Source of the DNA: Clostridiales bacterium
GTDB taxonomy: Bacteria > Bacillota > Clostridia > Oscillospirales > CAG-272
Assembly: GCA_016280525.1 (NCBI GenBank)
Contig: JAEEGW010000019.1
Span: 1-8,340, forward strand
Length of the DNA stretch: 8,340 nt
Direction of reading: 5' to 3'
Below are positions 6,242-8,340 of this stretch, one piece after another. The notes beneath the pieces are model-generated. The model was not told where the DNA came from. It did not search any database and saw only the letters and a list, made by a program, of their open reading frames with translations. The position numbers were made by a program, and so were the translations under genes. Position 1 is the first letter of the stretch. Each line of letters opens with the position of its first letter.

Positions 6242-6346
6242 GTGAAATATTCCGCTTTGCGGAATGTGAAATGTCCTGCGGACGTGAAATTTGCCCCGCG
6301 GGCAAGTGAAATTCGCCTTCGACGAGTTACGGAGTCGCTTCGCGAC
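6242..6346 (+). repeat. Short-hairpin array with GTGAAAT spacers
   Basis: GTGAAAT occurs at 6242-6248, 6266-6272, 6284-6290 and 6306-6312. Each is followed by a different small hairpin: ATTCCGC/GCGGAAT (6249-6265), GTCC/GGAC (6273-6283), TTGCCC/GGGCAA (6291-6305), and a weak TCG/CGA (6313-6322). A fifth, GTCGC/GCGAC with loop TTC (6334-6346), lacks the spacer. Same design as the minus-strand array at 2667-2792. Confidence 0.75.
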
Positions 6347-6476
6347 AAATTATGGTGGGTCCCCCGCCCCTCAAGCTCGCCTGCGGCGAGAACCCCCCAT
6401 ACCCCCCTATCCCCTCCCATCAATTTTTTGATGGGGCAGCATGTGCCTTGTTGGGGCGACCGGTGGTCGCCCGCCG
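6242..6476 (+). repeat. Composite hairpin/C-rich element, copy B
   Basis: After the hairpin array come H0 GGTGGG/CCCGCC (6354-6368, one G-T pair), CGCCCCTCAA, H1 CTCGCC/GGCGAG (6376-6390), C-tracts of 6, 6, 4 and 3 (6393-6418), H2 CCCATCAA/TTGATGGG (6416-6435), GGGGCAGC, and a palindromic unit with arms GGGCGACC/GGTCGCCC (6454-6472). This is the copy with the fewest interruptions. It starts 53 nt after the DUF11 gene stop, in the 746-nt gene-free region 6189-6934. Confidence 0.65.
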
Positions 6477-6496
6477 AAAATTGCATAAAACAAAAC

Positions 6497-6515
6497 GGGC
6501 GATCAATGATCGCCC
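6497..6515 (-). repeat. GTAG-type palindromic unit, GGGCGATC arms
   Basis: Arms GGGCGATC (6497-6504) and GATCGCCC (6508-6515), loop AAT, followed on the plus strand by CTATA (TATAG on the minus strand, a variant of the GTAG flank). It sits in the spacer between convergent copies B and C. Confidence 0.65.
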
Positions 6516-6522
6516 CTATAAA

Positions 6523-6668
6523 CGGGGCGTCGAGGCGCCGCCCCCTACGGCTGGCACGCTGCCCCCTCAAGTCGTTTCAGCGACTTGTGGGAGGGGACAG
6601 GGGGGTATGGGGGGTGGCGCGTAGCGCCTTGAGGGGTGGGAAACCACCCATTTTCGTCGCGAAGCGAC
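6523..6668 (-). repeat. Composite hairpin/C-rich element, copy C
   Basis: Minus-strand order: hairpin GTCGC/GCGAC (6656-6668), H0 GGGTGG/CCACCC (6634-6649), ACCCCTCAA, H1 GGCGC/GCGCC (6616-6628), C-tracts (6589-6614), H2 CAAGTCG/CGACTTG (6568-6587), GGGGGCAGC, and a GTAG palindromic unit with arms GGGGCGGCG/CGACGCCCC (6523-6548 region). The order is the same as copy B, with different stem sequences at H1, H2 and the terminal unit. Copies B and C face each other. Confidence 0.65.
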
Positions 6669-6712
6669 TCCTTTTTATTCTTTATTCTTTCTTCTTTATT
6701 CTTTACTATTTA
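6669..6712. repeat. Pyrimidine-rich TTCTTTATTCTT direct repeats
   Basis: A T/C/A tract made of overlapping TTCTTTATTCTT-type units between composite element C and the tandem palindromes. It resembles in style the TTCTTAATTC repeat at 6918-6942. No coding potential seen. Confidence 0.45.
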
Positions 6713-6715
6713 AAA

Positions 6716-6917
6716 CGGACGACCAATGGTCGCCCCTACATTGATTTAAAAAGGACGACCAATGGTCGCCCCTACATTGATTTGTTTGATTTAAAAACGG
6801 ACGACCCGAGGGGTTCCCCGTTGCGAACAGAGTGAGCAATGGGGGTTCCCGAACAATGGTCGCCCCTACATTGATTTGTTTGATTTAAAAGCGGGCGATC
6901 AATGATCGCCCCCTACA
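6716..6917 (-). repeat. Tandem array of four GTAG-flanked palindromic units
   Basis: Four units on the minus strand at 6716-6740, 6752-6776, 6799-6876 and 6891-6917, each ending in CCCCTACA on the plus strand. Units 1-3 have arms GGACGACC/GGTCGCCC, unit 4 GGGCGATC/GATCGCCC, all with loop AAT. The first two repeat with a 36-nt period; spacers are variants of ATTGATTT(GTTTGATTT)AAAA. Unit 3 is split by a mini-element. Spacers are near-identical, so this is not a CRISPR array. Confidence 0.75.
6807..6854 (+). mobile_element. GGGGTTCCCC mini-element inserted in a palindromic unit, copy 3
   Basis: About 48 nt, containing the 41-nt core 6810-6850 (inner stem TTGC 6821-6824 / GCAA 6836-6839), separate GGACGACC (6799-6806) from AATGGTCG (6855-6862). 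These two halves are contiguous in the neighbouring intact copies, so this is a clean insertion into the palindrome centre. There is no open frame; it would need a transposase or replication error supplied elsewhere. Confidence 0.6.
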
Positions 6918-6942
6918 TTCTTAATTCTGAATTCTTAATTCT
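6918..6942 (-). repeat. 25-nt AT-rich repeat, copy 2 (inverted partner at 418-442)
   Basis: Perfect reverse complement of 418-442. It overlaps the last codons and the TAA stop (6935-6937) of the dockerin gene, and on the minus strand leads directly into a GTAG palindromic unit (6917-6891). Confidence 0.8.
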
Positions 6943-8101
6943 CCAACGTGCTCACGTATCTGAACAGCGCCACGACGTCCTTATTATTGATCTCTCCGTC
7001 TATGTTGAAGTCGTATATATCAGGATCCGCGCCGTCCTCTCCGGAAGAAAGATATCTGAACATGACCGTAACGTCCTTGTTGCTTACCTTGCCGTCGCCG
7101 TTGCAGTCGCCTCTTACCGGCGTGATCACAGGCTCGGATTTTTTCGTCGTTATCGTTATTTCCAGGTCCTTTTTGATCTTCGTTATGCGGTACGTATTCT
7201 CAGCTTCCGTATCCGACGGGCCTTTTATGTTTTTGTACGCGCCGGGCGTTGCGATGACGTCGTCTATCTCGTACCCGTCGTACAGGATCACCGCGAAGTT
7301 GATCTGACCGTCGCCGGTTATCACGGGGCAGCCCGTATCGCTGTCGCGGGCTACCGCAGACGACGCGTCGTCATCGTCGGGCTCGGTATAGTCCTGCGTA
7401 TGATAAACGTATATATACATAACGCCTTCGTCCGATACGAAATCCGCTTTGAACGGAGCAGCCGTTTTTGTGTCCGTAAATTCCGCTCCGTCCACTGTTA
7501 CGGACGCCGTAAACGTTATTGTGGAAGAGTTGGTAAGAACGCTCGTTACCGTACCGGCAGCCTGTGCGCTCTCGCCGCATTCGGCGCAGATATATGACAG
7601 ATCAGCAGTACCGAAATCGGCGCTCCATACCCATTCGGGCGTGGTGCCGGACGCGATCTTTCCGTGCCCGCAGGCTACGGTCGTGATCGTTACCGTCGTG
7701 CTTGCCGTTATCTTCGTTATGCGGTACGTGTTTGCAAGCCCGGTGTCGGCCGGACCTTTGATGTTTTTATACGTTCCCGCCTCCGCCGTTACGCCGGACA
7801 GCGAATAGCCTTCGTTCAAAACGACGGTGAAATTCACCTGTCCGGACCCGGTCGAATCGGGCGCGCCTGTGTCGCCGTTGCGCGATACCGAGCTTTCACC
7901 CGGACTCAAAGAAACGCTTGTACCGTTGTAATCCTGGGTATCGTAAACGGTTATCGACGCGACGCCGGCGTCGCCTTCAAACACCACCGTAAAGCCTTCG
8001 TCTTCATCCGGCGCTTCGCCGCCTTCCGCCGAAGCCGTGTTCATAAAGACCGATAAAAGCACGGGGATCGCGACGAGCAGAGCAAATATCCTCTTTTTCA
8101 T
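6935..8101 (-). CDS. Secreted dockerin protein with duplicated ~100-residue domain
   Basis: Exported 388-residue protein, probably attached to a cohesin-bearing scaffold. Residues 1-25 are a signal peptide (MKKR, hydrophobic core, cleavage after NTASA). Two homologous domains follow at about 36-141 and 216-319; both contain a VYxTQDY motif, RxxDTG, an F-V-L-GY strand and YKNIKGP...NTYRITKI. Between them (about 142-210) is a segment with CGH (144-146) and CAEC (172-175) plus WVWSADF, like the small Cys-pair domains common in Clostridia secreted proteins. Residues 330-386 are a type I dockerin with two calcium loops (DCNGDGKVSNKD and DFNIDGEINNKD), each followed by a helix. No catalytic domain is recognisable. 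ATG 8099-8101 follows AAAGGAG. The final Asn-stop lies in the AT-rich repeat. It has its own promoter at 8169-8197. Confidence 0.9.
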   Translation of the reverse strand: MKKRIFALLVAIPVLLSVFMNTASAEGGEAPDEDEGFTVVFEGDAGVASITVYDTQDYNGTSVSLSPGESSVSRNGDTGAPDSTGSGQVNFTVVLNEGYSLSGVTAEAGTYKNIKGPADTGLANTYRITKITASTTVTITTVACGHGKIASGTTPEWVWSADFGTADLSYICAECGESAQAAGTVTSVLTNSSTITFTASVTVDGAEFTDTKTAAPFKADFVSDEGVMYIYVYHTQDYTEPDDDDASSAVARDSDTGCPVITGDGQINFAVILYDGYEIDDVIATPGAYKNIKGPSDTEAENTYRITKIKKDLEITITTKKSEPVITPVRGDCNGDGKVSNKDVTVMFRYLSSGEDGADPDIYDFNIDGEINNKDVVALFRYVSTLEN

Positions 8102-8121
8102 TTTTTTCTCCTTTTTCGCTT

Positions 8122-8139
8122 TTGAATATTATTTCAAAG
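8122..8139 (-). other. Inverted repeat in the dockerin gene leader
   Basis: TTTGAA and TTCAAA separated by 6 A/T bases, lying between the promoter and the RBS. Could be a weak leader hairpin or a regulator site; AT-rich, so chance is possible. Confidence 0.3.
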
Positions 8140-8168
8140 TTGACAGTATTTTGTGATTCGTCGCTTAC

Positions 8169-8197
8169 ATAATACCATACAATCAAGGCAATGTCAA
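8169..8197 (-). promoter_or_regulatory. Sigma-A promoter of the dockerin gene
   Basis: Minus strand TTGACA (8197-8192, consensus), a 17-nt spacer and TATTAT (8174-8169, 5/6). The expected start near 8161 leaves a leader of about 60 nt before the ATG. The -35 starts about 30 nt beyond the stop of the upstream partial gene, so the dockerin gene is an independent unit. Confidence 0.82.
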
Positions 8198-8225
8198 GAA
8201 ATAATTATATTTTAAATCACGTTTT

Positions 8226-8340
8226 TTACAGCTGGTTCTGCATTTCCGTATACGGAAGCAGCGCGACCTCCAGATTGCCGTTTTTTGTGCGCAGCTCGTC
8301 TATAAAAGCTTTTTCCTCTCCCGGATCTTTCAGCTGAACT
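8226..8340 (-). CDS. C-terminal end of an unidentified protein (partial)
   Basis: The minus strand is open from the window edge to TAA at 8226-8228, giving 37 C-terminal residues: VQLKDPGEEKAFIDELRTKN followed by GNLEVALLPYTEMQNQL. The tail has normal codon structure and an amphipathic helix-then-strand look. The EKAFIDELRxxNGNL stretch reminds me of the C-terminus of DUF4956 membrane proteins, but with so little sequence this is only a suggestion. No terminator hairpin is visible between its stop and the dockerin promoter. Confidence 0.55.
   Translation of the reverse strand, partial: VQLKDPGEEKAFIDELRTKNGNLEVALLPYTEMQNQL

Noticed and set aside
5451..6305. 284-residue frame antisense to the DUF11 gene
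   Set aside because: Arg-rich shadow of the Thr/Val-rich DUF11 coding frame, extending into the hairpin array, with no RBS.
6242..6835. 197-residue plus-strand open frame across the repeat region
   Set aside because: It runs through hairpin arrays, C-tracts and tandem palindromes, has no RBS, and its peptide mirrors the DNA repeats; openness comes from base composition.
6716..6917. CRISPR array
   Set aside because: The units are regularly spaced palindromes, but the spacers are near-identical and only 11-21 nt, and no cas gene is present.
8122..8197. Riboswitch in the dockerin leader
   Set aside because: The leader is only about 60 nt with a single short AT-rich inverted repeat; no known aptamer core is recognisable.
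1..8340. tRNA or rRNA genes
   Set aside because: No cloverleaf with a GTTCRA-type T-loop and CCA-proximal stem, and no rRNA-like segment, was seen in the gaps on either strand.

Overview
The window looks like a chromosomal segment of a gut-type Clostridia bacterium (Bacillota, probably Oscillospiraceae/Ruminococcaceae). This rests on strong AGGAGG-type ribosome binding sites, a type I dockerin protein, a membrane-anchored clostripain-family (C11) protease with a Gly/Arg-rich N-terminus, a sigma-70 factor of the 'IPPA...KRGGG' type with a co-translated 'IDDKY' membrane partner, and a TIGR04086-like four-helix membrane protein. Taxonomy is inferred from protein families only; nothing here fixes the genus.

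Layout. A 5'-truncated small membrane protein (+, 2-418) converges on a sigma factor/putative anti-sigma operon (-, 2304-600; the genes overlap by 8 nt, ATGAGTAA). Upstream of that operon lie a terminator, a repeat-rich gap (about 2470-2792) and a second terminator that ends the clostripain-family protease gene (-, 5163-2821). The protease gene is divergent from a gene for a leaderless DUF11-type beta-repeat protein (+, 5328-6188) across a 164-nt promoter gap. A 746-nt convergent intergenic region (6189-6934) packed with repeats separates that gene from a secreted dockerin protein (-, 8101-6935), which has an excellent sigma-A promoter (TTGACA-17-TATTAT). The last 37 codons of another gene (-) enter at the right edge.

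The proteins are mostly surface-directed: a protease, a dockerin protein, a DUF11 protein and an envelope-sensing type sigma/anti-sigma pair. Nothing in the sequence ties them into one pathway.

The most unusual content is between the genes. I see four interlocking repeat families, all at the 3' sides of genes and none in the two dedicated promoter gaps. (1) A composite element in three copies (2472-2792 on -, 6242-6476 on +, 6523-6668 on -): a run of short hairpins, then a C-rich scaffold with hairpins at fixed positions whose stem sequences differ between copies. (2) Nine palindromic units with a GTAG flank, stems of about 8 nt and 3-4-nt loops, again with swapped but self-complementary stems. 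(3) A 40-41-nt GGGGTTCCCC...GGGGGTTC mini-element (three copies), one of which splits a type-2 palindrome at its centre. (4) A 25-nt AT-rich repeat in inverted orientation 6.5 kb apart whose copies contain or abut the TAA stop codons of two unrelated genes. The common theme, constant scaffold with exchanged self-complementary stems, is the main candidate for something poorly described. Its mechanism is unknown.
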